Positions 1 to 5,026 of a stretch of DNA of 5,026 nucleotides are shown piece by piece. The notes under the pieces were generated by a model. It ran no database searches and had not been told where the DNA came from. It saw nothing but the letters and a program-made list of their open reading frames with translations. Position 1 is the stretch's first letter; the number at the start of each line of letters is the position of its first letter. The stretch is from an uncultured Armatimonadota bacterium (lineage in GTDB: Bacteria > Armatimonadota > UBA5829 > DTJY01), in NCBI GenBank assembly GCA_937875395.1, contig CALNCU010000211.1, positions 1 through 5,026 on the forward strand, written 5' to 3'. The position numbers and the translations under genes were made by a program.

Positions 1-1161
1 AAGGTAGCGGCCGGAGCCGGTGGTGCATGCGCCTTTTATATCTACAAGGCTGCCTATCTCCTCTCCTACTTCCATAAGTCCCAGGCGAACTGCCTCTATG
101 GGCCGGCTTGCCGTTGGAAGGTATCGCTTAGAGAGCACCTGTTTGTTTTTATCCATCACCACAACGTTGGTGCTGACGGAGCCTACGTCTACGCCCAGGT
201 ATGCAGGGATTCTCTCTGCGGGCGCGGGCGCGCAGGAGTTATCCTCCGGGGTGGTGGAGATGTCCAGGGAGAGCGGCGTATCTTTTGATGCATTAATTGT
301 AGAGGATGCGCCATTTCTAAGCTCTGAGAGCCCGGAGAAATCCGACTCCGGGATGTTTCCGGAGCGCAGGGCCGTAATTGCCGCCCCTATGGCGCCCATG
401 CAGCCAAATTCGCTGGGGATGATTAGTTCTCCGGGTGTTAGCCCAAGGACACTCTCAAGGGCCTTTACTATTCCCGGGTTTGCCGCCACGCCGCCCTGAA
501 AAGCTATGGGGGTTGCTATATCTTTTGCAGAACCCACCGTGCTTTTGAAGTTTCGGGCCAGGGCAAAACAGAGCCCGGCAACTATATCATGAACCGGGGT
601 GGCCTTCTGCTGCAGGTGAATCATATCGCTCTTGGCAAATACCGTGCACCGTCCGGCTACTCTTGGAGGAGTCTCTGATTTAAGGGCAAGCTGCCCAAAC
701 TCTTCTATTGTAAGGCTCATGCGGGTGGCCTGTTGATCCAGGAAAGACCCGGTTCCGGCTGCGCATACGGTGTTCATCTGGAAGTCTGATATAGAGGCGC
801 CGCCTCCATCTGCGGGCTTTAAGAATATGAGTTTGGAATCCTCTCCGCCTATCTCTACAATGGTTTTTACTTCCGGGCAGAGCTTGGCGGTTGCGGCGGA
901 TTGGGCTATTACCTCATTTACAAACTCTCCGGCAAGGTGTTCTGCCACCAGCCTTCCGCCGGTTCCGGTGGCTGCACAAATGCTTATTCTTCCCGTATAT
1001 TTTTCAAGTAATGCATCAATTGCTTCTGCGGCCGTCTGCATGGGGCGGCCTTTGTGCCGTATGTATTCGGTTTCCAATATATCTTCCGAACGGTTCAACA
1101 CTGCTAGATTTACACTTACAGATCCAACATCTATTCCAATAACCAGATCTTTGCTCGACAT
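1..1161 (-). CDS. Acyl-CoA dehydratase activase, large two-ASKHA-domain form (5' part; continues past the left edge)
   Basis: Frame open from ATG at 1161 to base 1 with no stop (387 codons). Family role: an ATP-driven [4Fe-4S] activator that injects an electron into 2-hydroxyacyl-CoA or aromatic acyl-CoA dehydratases/reductases (HgdC/BcrA/BadF family, ASKHA fold), in the cytoplasm. Domain 1 (about residues 5-265) has the phosphate-1 motif GIDVGS (9-14), IVEIGGEDSK (101-110), CAAGTGSF starting at Cys133, GRCTVFAKSD with Cys172, and GGVAANPG (223-230). The two cysteines are 39 residues apart, the same spacing as the cluster-binding Cys127 and Cys166 of HgdC. A low-complexity linker (about 266-320) leads to a second ASKHA domain starting GVDVGS at 323 and reaching TTGSGRYL at the edge. 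This repeat is typical of very large activases (often over 1000 aa) that carry a further C-terminal region, not visible here. The native dehydratase is not in the window, so the substrate is unknown. No in-frame start lies close upstream of 1161. Confidence 0.93.
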   Translation of the reverse strand, partial: MSSKDLVIGIDVGSVSVNLAVLNRSEDILETEYIRHKGRPMQTAAEAIDALLEKYTGRISICAATGTGGRLVAEHLAGEFVNEVIAQSAATAKLCPEVKTIVEIGGEDSKLIFLKPADGGGASISDFQMNTVCAAGTGSFLDQQATRMSLTIEEFGQLALKSETPPRVAGRCTVFAKSDMIHLQQKATPVHDIVAGLCFALARNFKSTVGSAKDIATPIAFQGGVAANPGIVKALESVLGLTPGELIIPSEFGCMGAIGAAITALRSGNIPESDFSGLSELRNGASSTINASKDTPLSLDISTTPEDNSCAPAPAERIPAYLGVDVGSVSTNVVVMDKNKQVLSKRYLPTASRPIEAVRLGLMEVGEEIGSLVDIKGACTTGSGRYL

Positions 1162-1173
1162 GCCTTTTAGTAT

Positions 1174-1182
1174 CTCTCCTTT
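1174..1182 (-). promoter_or_regulatory. Ribosome binding site of the activase gene, long spacing
   Basis: Read on the minus strand the sequence is AAAGGAGAG, a good Shine-Dalgarno match. Counting from AAAGGAG (1176-1182), 14 nt separate it from the ATG at 1161, longer than the usual 5-10 nt. No alternative in-frame ATG, GTG or TTG lies between them, so ATG 1161 remains the best start, with initiation possibly weaker than normal. Confidence 0.6.
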
Positions 1183-1224
1183 ACATATCGGTTCAGTTAG
1201 TTATATCCAAATAGTACCTGTACC

Positions 1225-1267
1225 TAAACCAGGCATGGGCTAATAAGGTTTGCGATTGCTTGGTTTA
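1225..1267. repeat. 11-bp inverted repeat with 21-nt loop
   Basis: TAAACCAGGCA (1225-1235) pairs with TGCTTGGTTTA (1257-1267). Ten positions are Watson-Crick and one is G-T (1232 with 1260), so RNA copied in the plus direction would pair fully through a G-U wobble, whereas minus-strand RNA would carry an A-C mismatch. Neither side is followed by a T-tract, so it is not a standard terminator. It lies 64-106 bp upstream of the activase start and could be an operator or a chance palindrome. Confidence 0.55.
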
Positions 1268-1313
1268 TAGATTATATTCTATTAAATACTCGGGCTATCC
1301 TCCTGCATAAAGA

Positions 1314-1342
1314 TATAAAAATAGTGCTTCAAGTCGAAAGCA
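1314..1342 (-). terminator. Weak terminator-like hairpin after the Nudix gene
   Basis: Just after the Nudix stop, the minus strand reads TGCTTTC, a short loop, then GAAGCA (1325-1342). This gives a 6-bp stem with one bulged T, followed within a few bases by a T-rich run (minus strand of 1314-1324, including TATTTTTAT). The stem is short and AT-containing, so termination would be partial at best. Confidence 0.35.
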
Positions 1343-1348
1343 GGCATT

Positions 1349-1864
1349 TTATATGTATGCAAGTACAAATTTGTGAGCTGCCGCACGCCAGTGCCCCCAA
1401 TCTTTCCAGGGCTCATCCATATGGCTCAATTTCTTCTCAACCTGCGCAAGTGCCAAGCGGTCTGCATCCAGAAAACCGGTTATAGATTCGTCCGGGTCCT
1501 GAGGAGAGGGGACGCCTTCTATCTCTTCTGATGCAAAAATAAATGATGGGAAGAAGATTTTATCTTCCCGGTATACAAATGTGGTGAGGATTGTTCCCAT
1601 GCGAGAGGCGGTTTTTGGGTGGAAGCCGGTCTCTTCCTGCGTCTCTCTTATAAACCCGCGCTCCGGGTCTTCCCCCGGCTCAAGCTTTCCGGTGGGGAGC
1701 CGGTAGATTCCCGGCGGGTAGAAAGATTTGGTGGACAGAAGCACGCATCCGCCCGGACGACGTACTACCATAACTACTTCTCCCGGGGAGGCCGCCGCCC
1801 TTTTTTGCATATCCAGAAAGAAGTTTCTGCCTACATTTTGCAGTATATTAAAGTCAGCTTGCAT
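1349..1864 (-). CDS. Nudix hydrolase
   Basis: A 171-aa protein with a complete Nudix box: G59-x5-E65-x7-R73-E74-x-x-E77-E78-x-G80-F81, matching GX5EX7REUXEEXGU except Thr75 at the first hydrophobic position, a tolerated variant. The conserved glutamates coordinate Mg2+ for hydrolysis of a nucleoside diphosphate linked to another moiety. Flanking parts fit the fold: a strand EVVMVVRRPGG (29-39) before the box, a glycine-rich turn, and the YRLPTGKLEPGE approach. No substrate-specificity motif (ADP-ribose, NADH or Ap4A type) was recognised, so the substrate stays open. The C-terminal about 30 residues (after KKLSHMDEPW) are rich in Trp, His and Lys and unassigned. ATG 1864 has no Shine-Dalgarno sequence upstream, but a promoter is placed so that transcription would start at this ATG. 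It diverges from the PHP gene. Confidence 0.93.
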   Translation of the reverse strand: MQADFNILQNVGRNFFLDMQKRAAASPGEVVMVVRRPGGCVLLSTKSFYPPGIYRLPTGKLEPGEDPERGFIRETQEETGFHPKTASRMGTILTTFVYREDKIFFPSFIFASEEIEGVPSPQDPDESITGFLDADRLALAQVEKKLSHMDEPWKDWGHWRAAAHKFVLAYI

Positions 1865-1870
1865 AGGCTT

Positions 1871-1899
1871 ATTTTACAACAGGGACGGCAATAAGGCAA
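1871..1899 (-). promoter_or_regulatory. Sigma-70-type promoter of the Nudix gene, predicted leaderless
   Basis: On the minus strand, TTGCCT (1894-1899) is followed by a 17-bp spacer and TAAAAT (1871-1876), with a TTG just before the -10 box. Six bases (AAGCCT) separate the -10 box from the ATG at 1864-1862, so the usual start point falls on or within a base or two of the A of ATG. This agrees with the missing Shine-Dalgarno site in front of the gene. Confidence 0.6.
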
Positions 1900-1906
1900 G
1901 ATAGGG

Positions 1907-1912
1907 TATAAT
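1907..1912 (+). promoter_or_regulatory. -10 box (TATAAT) for the PHP gene
   Basis: A perfect TATAAT lies 30 bp before the preferred start at 1943, giving a 5' leader of roughly 24 nt. No good -35 box sits 16-18 bp upstream (that position reads GACGGC), so the promoter may need an activator or another sigma preference. It lies next to the divergent minus-strand -35 box (1894-1899), so the two promoters may compete or share control. Confidence 0.45.
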
Positions 1913-1932
1913 AGGTAAAATCAGAAAATTAT

Positions 1933-1939
1933 GGGGAGA
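1933..1939 (+). promoter_or_regulatory. Shine-Dalgarno site that fixes the PHP gene start
   Basis: GGGGAGA lies just upstream of ATG 1943, with 3 nt between. An earlier in-frame ATG at 1931 would place this site inside the coding region and has only AT-rich sequence (TCAGAAAATT) before it. The start at 1943 is therefore preferred. Confidence 0.7.
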
Positions 1940-1942
1940 AGT

Positions 1943-2776
1943 ATGACCGGTGAACAGGTTGCAGATCTGCATGTGCATACCACGGCGTCCGACGGCACGC
2001 TTACGCCGTCGGAGACTGTGCAAGAGGCGGCACGCGCGGGGGTATCTGCGGTAGCAATTACGGATCATGATACGCTTGAGGGCGTCCCGGAAGCGTTGGA
2101 AGCAGGCCGCCGCGCCGGGGTAGTGGTGGTGCCCGGAGTGGAGATTAATACAGATTACGGCCAATCTGAAGTGCATATGCTGGGGTACTTTATAAATGCG
2201 GAATCCGGCCCGCTAAGTGGGGAGTTGGAAAGGCTTAGGGTGCATAGAACAGAACGCGCACGTGCAATGGTAGAAAAGCTTAGGGCCATTGGGATAATGA
2301 TAACCTTTGACATGGTAAGGGAGATAGCCGGGAGCGGAAGCGTGGGGCGCCCGCACGTTGCAAGGGCGATTGTGCAGGCAGGGTACAGCAGCAATGTGAG
2401 CGGCGCATTTGGAAAGTATCTTGTGCGCGGCGCAGCCGGATATGTGCCAAGGAGCAAGCTTACGCCGTTTGCAGCCATACAGATTATACGTGCATCCGGC
2501 GGCGTGGCAGTTATGGCCCACCCCGGAAGCTCAAAGCATGACGAGCTTATCCCCCAGTTTGCAGAAGCCGGAATGCAGGGGCTTGAGGTGTATCACACAG
2601 ATCACTCGTCACATGAGAGGAGGCATTACAAAAAGCTTGCAGTAAAATACGGCCTCATTATCACCGGCGGGTCCGATTCTCACGGGCCGGGCGTGCTTAA
2701 AATGGTGCCTATAGGCCATGCTACCGTGCCATTGGAGGCTGTGGATCGCCTAAAAGAGGCCGCCGGTATTAAGTAG
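1943..2776 (+). CDS. PHP-domain phosphoesterase (RNase AM / nucleoside 3',5'-bisphosphate phosphatase-like, TrpH/YciV family)
   Basis: A 277-aa protein, close to the usual length of the TrpH/YciV family. Metal-site motifs run in the expected order: DLHVHTTASDGT (8-19; His10, His12, Asp17), ITDHDT (39-44; Asp41, His42), PGVEI with Glu67, VHMLGY with His78, GRPHVARA (135-142), MAHPG with His193, GLEVYH (213-218), and GGSDSHG (242-248; Asp245, His247). These residues build the multinuclear metal centre of PHP hydrolases. Characterised relatives remove 3'-phosphate from nucleoside 3',5'-bisphosphates (such as pAp) or act as 5'-3' exoribonucleases on short RNA and rRNA 5' ends; which applies here cannot be told from sequence. 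The insertion between residues 85 and 190 fits the family's small helical domain. A soluble cytoplasmic enzyme is expected. The gene is followed 70 bp later by the DUF2267 gene, possibly in the same transcript, since no clear terminator lies between them. Confidence 0.92.
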   Translation: MTGEQVADLHVHTTASDGTLTPSETVQEAARAGVSAVAITDHDTLEGVPEALEAGRRAGVVVVPGVEINTDYGQSEVHMLGYFINAESGPLSGELERLRVHRTERARAMVEKLRAIGIMITFDMVREIAGSGSVGRPHVARAIVQAGYSSNVSGAFGKYLVRGAAGYVPRSKLTPFAAIQIIRASGGVAVMAHPGSSKHDELIPQFAEAGMQGLEVYHTDHSSHERRHYKKLAVKYGLIITGGSDSHGPGVLKMVPIGHATVPLEAVDRLKEAAGIK

Positions 2777-2846
2777 GCTGTTTGCAGCGCATGGTGAGCG
2801 GGTAAAAAAGTGCAGATGCGCAAAAGGTATCTGTGGAGGTGCAAGG

Positions 2847-3248
2847 ATGACATTTGACGAGTTTCTTGGCAAAGTGCAAAACCGCGCAAAGCTTGCAAGC
2901 ACCGGAGAGGCGGTCTCCGCAACGCGGGCGACGCTTGAAGTCCTTGGGGAGAGGCTTTTTGGTGGAGAGGCCGGAGACCTGGCGGCACAGCTGCCTAGGG
3001 AAATTCAGCTCTTTCTGCTGCGTCCCGGCCCCAGGGACAGCTTTGATTTGAACGATTTCTTTGATAGAGTGAGCCTTAGGGAAGGGGTGGACCTCCCCCG
3101 GGCCGTATTCCACGCAAAGGCGGTTATGTCCGTACTTATGGAGGCGGTCTCCCCGGGCGAGTGGGCAGATATGCGCGACCAGCTCCCCCAAAGCTTCAAT
3201 GAACTCTTTAACTGGGAAGATGAAGGCTGGCAAAGGAAAGCCGCATAA
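2847..3248 (+). CDS. DUF2267-family protein with two internal repeats
   Basis: A 133-aa soluble protein with no signal peptide or membrane segment. It consists of two similar helical units, about residues 3-57 and 68-121. Both begin with an F-x-x-x-V pattern (F6/V10 and F71/V75), continue through a region of alternating Ala, Val and Leu, and reach a matching QLP (48-50 and 112-114) followed by an amphipathic helix ending in LF. This two-repeat pattern and the phrases ATRATLEVLGERL and DLAAQLP are typical of DUF2267, a family of unknown biochemical function. GGAGGT at 2835-2840, 6 nt before ATG 2847, supports the start. The C-terminus (NWEDEGWQRKAA) is short and charged. It probably shares a transcript with the upstream PHP gene, but no functional link is evident. 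Confidence 0.85.
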   Translation: MTFDEFLGKVQNRAKLASTGEAVSATRATLEVLGERLFGGEAGDLAAQLPREIQLFLLRPGPRDSFDLNDFFDRVSLREGVDLPRAVFHAKAVMSVLMEAVSPGEWADMRDQLPQSFNELFNWEDEGWQRKAA

Positions 3249-3263
3249 GAGACATGCTTAAAA

Positions 3264-3286
3264 GGGCGGAGGCATCTCCTCCGCCC
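3264..3286 (+). terminator. GC-rich hairpin after the DUF2267 gene
   Basis: A perfect 9-bp stem, GGGCGGAGG with CCTCCGCCC, and a 5-nt loop, starting 16 bp after the stop. AAAA precedes the stem, but the plus strand continues GCCGCCTCTTTC, without a proper T-tract. Read on the minus strand, the stem is followed directly by TTTTAAG. It may end plus-strand transcription poorly, act as an mRNA-stabilising 3' end, or block transcription from the right. Confidence 0.55.
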
Positions 3287-3316
3287 GCCGCCTCTTTCTA
3301 CATCAAGCATACGTTC

Positions 3317-3345
3317 TTGACCTTGCGTACAATAGCAGATATACT
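3317..3345 (+). promoter_or_regulatory. Near-consensus sigma-70 promoter of the methionine gene
   Basis: TTGACC (3317-3322), a 17-bp spacer and TATACT (3340-3345): five of six matches to each consensus box. Transcription is expected to begin near 3352. This is the clearest promoter in the window. Confidence 0.75.
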
Positions 3346-3351
3346 TTAGAT

Positions 3352-3547
3352 GAATCTTCGGCGTTAAGCTATCCGCTGCTCTTTATTCAGAGTACGAAGC
3401 ACGCTCTTCCGTCAAATTACCCTGCCCCTGCCGCGTTTTAAGCTTGCATATGTAAGAAGCCCGCTCCGGCAGACCCTGGGTACTATATTCCGTCCGAATC
3501 CTGCCGGCCCTTTGTTATGCAAGGGTACGGTGGAGGTATTAAAAATA
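3352..3547 (+). promoter_or_regulatory. Long, potentially structured 5' leader of the homocysteine methyltransferase/MTHFR gene
   Basis: About 196 nt lie between the predicted transcription start and ATG 3548, with no supported reading frame. Possible stems are 3351-3355 with 3385-3389; 3389-3392 with 3404-3407; a 7-bp stem CCGGCAG (3466-3472) with CTGCCGG (3501-3507); and a hairpin CCCTT/AAGGG (3508-3512 with 3521-3525). CTTGCATA (3443-3450) is a perfect complement of TATGCAAG (3516-3523), enclosing the 7-bp stem and excluding both the CCCTT hairpin and a local 5-bp hairpin at 3443-3456. The Shine-Dalgarno GGAGGT (3532-3537) follows. No S-box, T-box, cobalamin or tetrahydrofolate riboswitch core was recognised. 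Together with the preceding bases it accounts for the whole non-coding stretch 3249-3547. Confidence 0.4.
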
Positions 3548-5026
3548 ATGCAGGAGCACTCCTTCCTAGAAGAAATTAAAAATTCCGTGCTTGTAGGCGA
3601 CGGCGCCACCGGCACAGAGCTTTTTGCGCGCGGCGCCGGCCAGGATAAGGGCATAGAGCGCCTGAACCTGATTGCGCCGGAACTTGTGCTTGGCCTGCAT
3701 AAAGATTACGTGGCGGCGGGCAGCCGGGTGATAGAGACAAACACCTTTGGCGCCAACCGCATAAACCTTGCCCGCTACGGCGCAGAATCAGAGGTGGGCC
3801 GGATTATTCAGGCCGGGGTAAGCCTGGCAAGGAGCGCTGCCGGGGGCGGCGTGTATGTTGCGGGTTCCGTCGGCCCCCTGCCCACGGTAGAGGGAGAGCC
3901 TATTGCGGAGCAGGAGGCATCGGCATGCTTTGCAGAGCAGATATCTGCGCTTCTTGAGAGCGGCGTAGATCTTCTTATTCTGGAGAGTTTTACAAATTTT
4001 AAGGATGCCGCCGCCGCGTTGGGCATAGCCCGTTCCATGACAAGCCTGCCCATAGTAGCGCAGATGGCCTTTGATACGGACGGCTACACCGCCGACGGTT
4101 TTTCTGCAGATGACGCCGCTCTCCGCTGCCGGGATGCCGGGGCGGATATGGTGGGCGCCAATTGCGGTTACGGGGTGACATCTGTTATTGCCGCAATAAG
4201 GCGAATGTCCCGCCTTGGTTTGCCAATGAGCGCCTACATGAATGCAGGGTTCCCGGAACAGGTGGAGGGGCGGCTTGTCTACCTCTCATCGCCGGGCTAT
4301 CTGGCGGATAGAGCCAGGCTGCTGGTAGGCATGGGCGTGCGCCTTATAGGCGGCTGCTGCGGAACCGGCCCGGATACAATCCGCGCCTTAAAAAAGGCTG
4401 TGCGCAATATGGATGGCTTGAGCCCTATAGCGCACGTTAAGGAGTCTCTGCCGCGCGGGGCAGCGCAGACTGTCTCTGCAAACCCTCTCCCTCCCGGCAG
4501 AATACTTGTAGAGTTAGATCCTCCCACATCTCTAAACGTAGAACCCGTAATTGCGGCTGCAAAGACGTTGAAGAAGGCCGGTGCAAGCGCAATAACCATT
4601 GCAGATAACCCGCTGGCTTCCGTAAGGGTGGATACTCTTACCGTATCCGCCATGGTGCAGCAGAAGGCAAATATACCGGTTATTCCGCATCTTACCGGCA
4701 GGGATAGAAACCGGATTGCAGTTCAATCTACCATTATGGGCGCGCATGTGCTTGGAATCCGCTCCATCCTTTGCGTAACGGGTGATCCAGTGCGCATGTG
4801 CGAAGAACCCAATACATCCGGCGTCTTTGACGTTAACTCGGTGGGGCTGGTTCGCCTGGTGGCCGCCTTTAACGCCGGCCAGCGCATGGGCCGCGACTGC
4901 CAGACGGCGTTCTCCATAGGGGTGGCCCTGAATCCAAACGTTAGAAGCATATCCGGCCAGATGGTGAAGCTGCGGAAGAAGGTAGATGCAGGCGCACATT
5001 TTGCGCTCACCCAGCCGGTATTCTCC
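3548..5026 (+). CDS. Bifunctional homocysteine S-methyltransferase / 5,10-methylenetetrahydrofolate reductase (YitJ-type; 3' end beyond the window)
   Basis: Open from ATG 3548 to the right edge (493 codons); family members are about 600 aa, so roughly 110-120 residues are missing. GGAGGT (3532-3537), 10 nt upstream, supports the start. The N-terminal domain (about 1-290) is a zinc-dependent homocysteine methyltransferase barrel like that of MetH: DGATGTEL (18-25), ETNTFGAN, GSVGPL, and the zinc ligands Cys206 (in GANCGYG) and Cys270-Cys271 (GGCCGT), with family spacing. After a linker (about 295-315) comes a MetF-like flavin domain: LVELDPP with Glu322 matching the catalytic Glu of MTHFR, PVIPHLTGRDRN, VTGDP with Asp413, FDVNSVGLV, FSIGVALNPN, and AGAHFALTQPVF at the edge. 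MTHFR makes 5-methyl-THF, and the methyltransferase domain moves a methyl group to homocysteine, giving methionine. No cobalamin-binding or MetH activation domain is present in the visible part. It sits alone behind its own promoter and leader. Confidence 0.95.
   Translation, partial: MQEHSFLEEIKNSVLVGDGATGTELFARGAGQDKGIERLNLIAPELVLGLHKDYVAAGSRVIETNTFGANRINLARYGAESEVGRIIQAGVSLARSAAGGGVYVAGSVGPLPTVEGEPIAEQEASACFAEQISALLESGVDLLILESFTNFKDAAAALGIARSMTSLPIVAQMAFDTDGYTADGFSADDAALRCRDAGADMVGANCGYGVTSVIAAIRRMSRLGLPMSAYMNAGFPEQVEGRLVYLSSPGYLADRARLLVGMGVRLIGGCCGTGPDTIRALKKAVRNMDGLSPIAHVKESLPRGAAQTVSANPLPPGRILVELDPPTSLNVEPVIAAAKTLKKAGASAITIADNPLASVRVDTLTVSAMVQQKANIPVIPHLTGRDRNRIAVQSTIMGAHVLGIRSILCVTGDPVRMCEEPNTSGVFDVNSVGLVRLVAAFNAGQRMGRDCQTAFSIGVALNPNVRSISGQMVKLRKKVDAGAHFALTQPVFS

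Larger units (their letters stand above)
1162..1348. other. AT-rich intergenic spacer between Nudix and activase genes
   Basis: This 187-bp spacer separates two minus-strand genes. It contains a TATAAT box on the minus strand at 1271-1276 and a second -10-like TATAAC nearer the activase gene, but neither has a convincing -35 box at the right distance. A separate activase promoter is therefore likely but not placed. The gap, the hairpin after the Nudix stop and the activase's own Shine-Dalgarno site argue that the two genes are not tightly co-translated. No coding sequence is supported here; the longest in-frame reading after a start is only a few codons. Confidence 0.6.

Noticed and set aside
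20..1243. Open frames on the plus strand across 20-499 and 770-1243
   Set aside because: They are antisense to the clearly recognisable activase reading frame and show no family motifs or ribosome binding sites.
1285..1311. Eight-codon micro-frame on the minus strand between the Nudix and activase genes
   Set aside because: Its GGAGG lies after the ATG rather than before it, and nothing supports translation.
1931..1942. ATG 1931 as the start of the PHP gene
   Set aside because: It has no ribosome binding site, and the sequence right after it (GGGGAGAA) is the Shine-Dalgarno site for the in-frame ATG at 1943.
2781..2824. Imperfect stem (TTTG...CGCAT with ATGCGCAAA) between the PHP and DUF2267 genes
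   Set aside because: The stem has a 3-nt bulge, a 23-nt loop and no T-tract, so it is not a convincing terminator or regulatory element.
3461..3508. Possible SAM-I (S-box) riboswitch: CCGGCAGACC followed by GGGTACTATATTCC resembles parts of the S-box core
   Set aside because: The resemblance is partial. The conserved upstream GGTGGAGGGA/TGGCCC block and the closing GATAAG strand are absent, and CCGGCAG here pairs with CTGCCGG, which does not fit the S-box fold.
3461..3510. tRNA-like arm (CCGGCAG...GTCCGAATCCTGCCGG)
   Set aside because: Only 28 nt lie inside the 7-bp stem, too short for D and anticodon arms, and no T-stem pairs around the CCGAATCC stretch.
3521..3540. T-box-like GGGTACGGTGGAGG string before the methionine gene
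   Set aside because: It lacks the TGGAACCGCG core and a terminator/antiterminator; the GGAGG is simply the Shine-Dalgarno site.
2769..4999. Several minus-strand open frames opposite the DUF2267 and methyltransferase genes (for example 2769-3233 and 4532-4999)
   Set aside because: They overlap strongly supported plus-strand genes, have no recognisable domains, and fit antisense shadows of GC-containing coding sequence.

Overview
The window holds five protein genes in a compact bacterial layout with short intergenic gaps. Two genes are cut by the window edges. Shine-Dalgarno sites are mostly GGAGG-like, and sigma-70-type promoter boxes are visible. The gene set suggests an anaerobic, probably uncultured bacterium: a double-domain acyl-CoA dehydratase activase (an oxygen-sensitive Fe-S ATPase family typical of fermentative anaerobes) and a fused homocysteine methyltransferase/methylenetetrahydrofolate reductase of the YitJ type, common in Firmicutes and in some anaerobic Actinobacteria-like lineages. 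The exact phylum cannot be read from this window.

Left part, minus strand (1-1864): the 5' part of a large CoA-dehydratase activase (1-1161, 387 codons, open to the left edge) lies downstream of a Nudix hydrolase (1349-1864). A 187-bp AT-rich spacer between them carries an 11-bp inverted repeat and a weak terminator-like hairpin.

Divergent promoter region (1865-1942): the Nudix gene and a PHP-domain phosphoesterase face away from each other. The minus-strand promoter is placed so that the Nudix mRNA would begin at its own ATG, that is, leaderless. The plus-strand gene has a TATAAT box and a good ribosome binding site that fixes its start at the second ATG (1943).

Right part, plus strand (1943-5026): the PHP phosphoesterase (1943-2776) is followed by a small DUF2267 protein made of two repeats (2847-3248), then a strong GC-rich hairpin (3264-3286). 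A near-consensus promoter (3317-3345) then starts a leader of about 196 nt with potential mutually exclusive pairings. The leader precedes the homocysteine S-methyltransferase/MTHFR fusion (3548 to the right edge, 493 codons seen).

The genes do not form one obvious pathway. The best leads are the unrecognised structured leader in front of the methionine gene, the predicted leaderless Nudix transcript, and the inverted repeat upstream of the activase. No mobile element, CRISPR array, tRNA, rRNA or clear new multi-gene system is visible.
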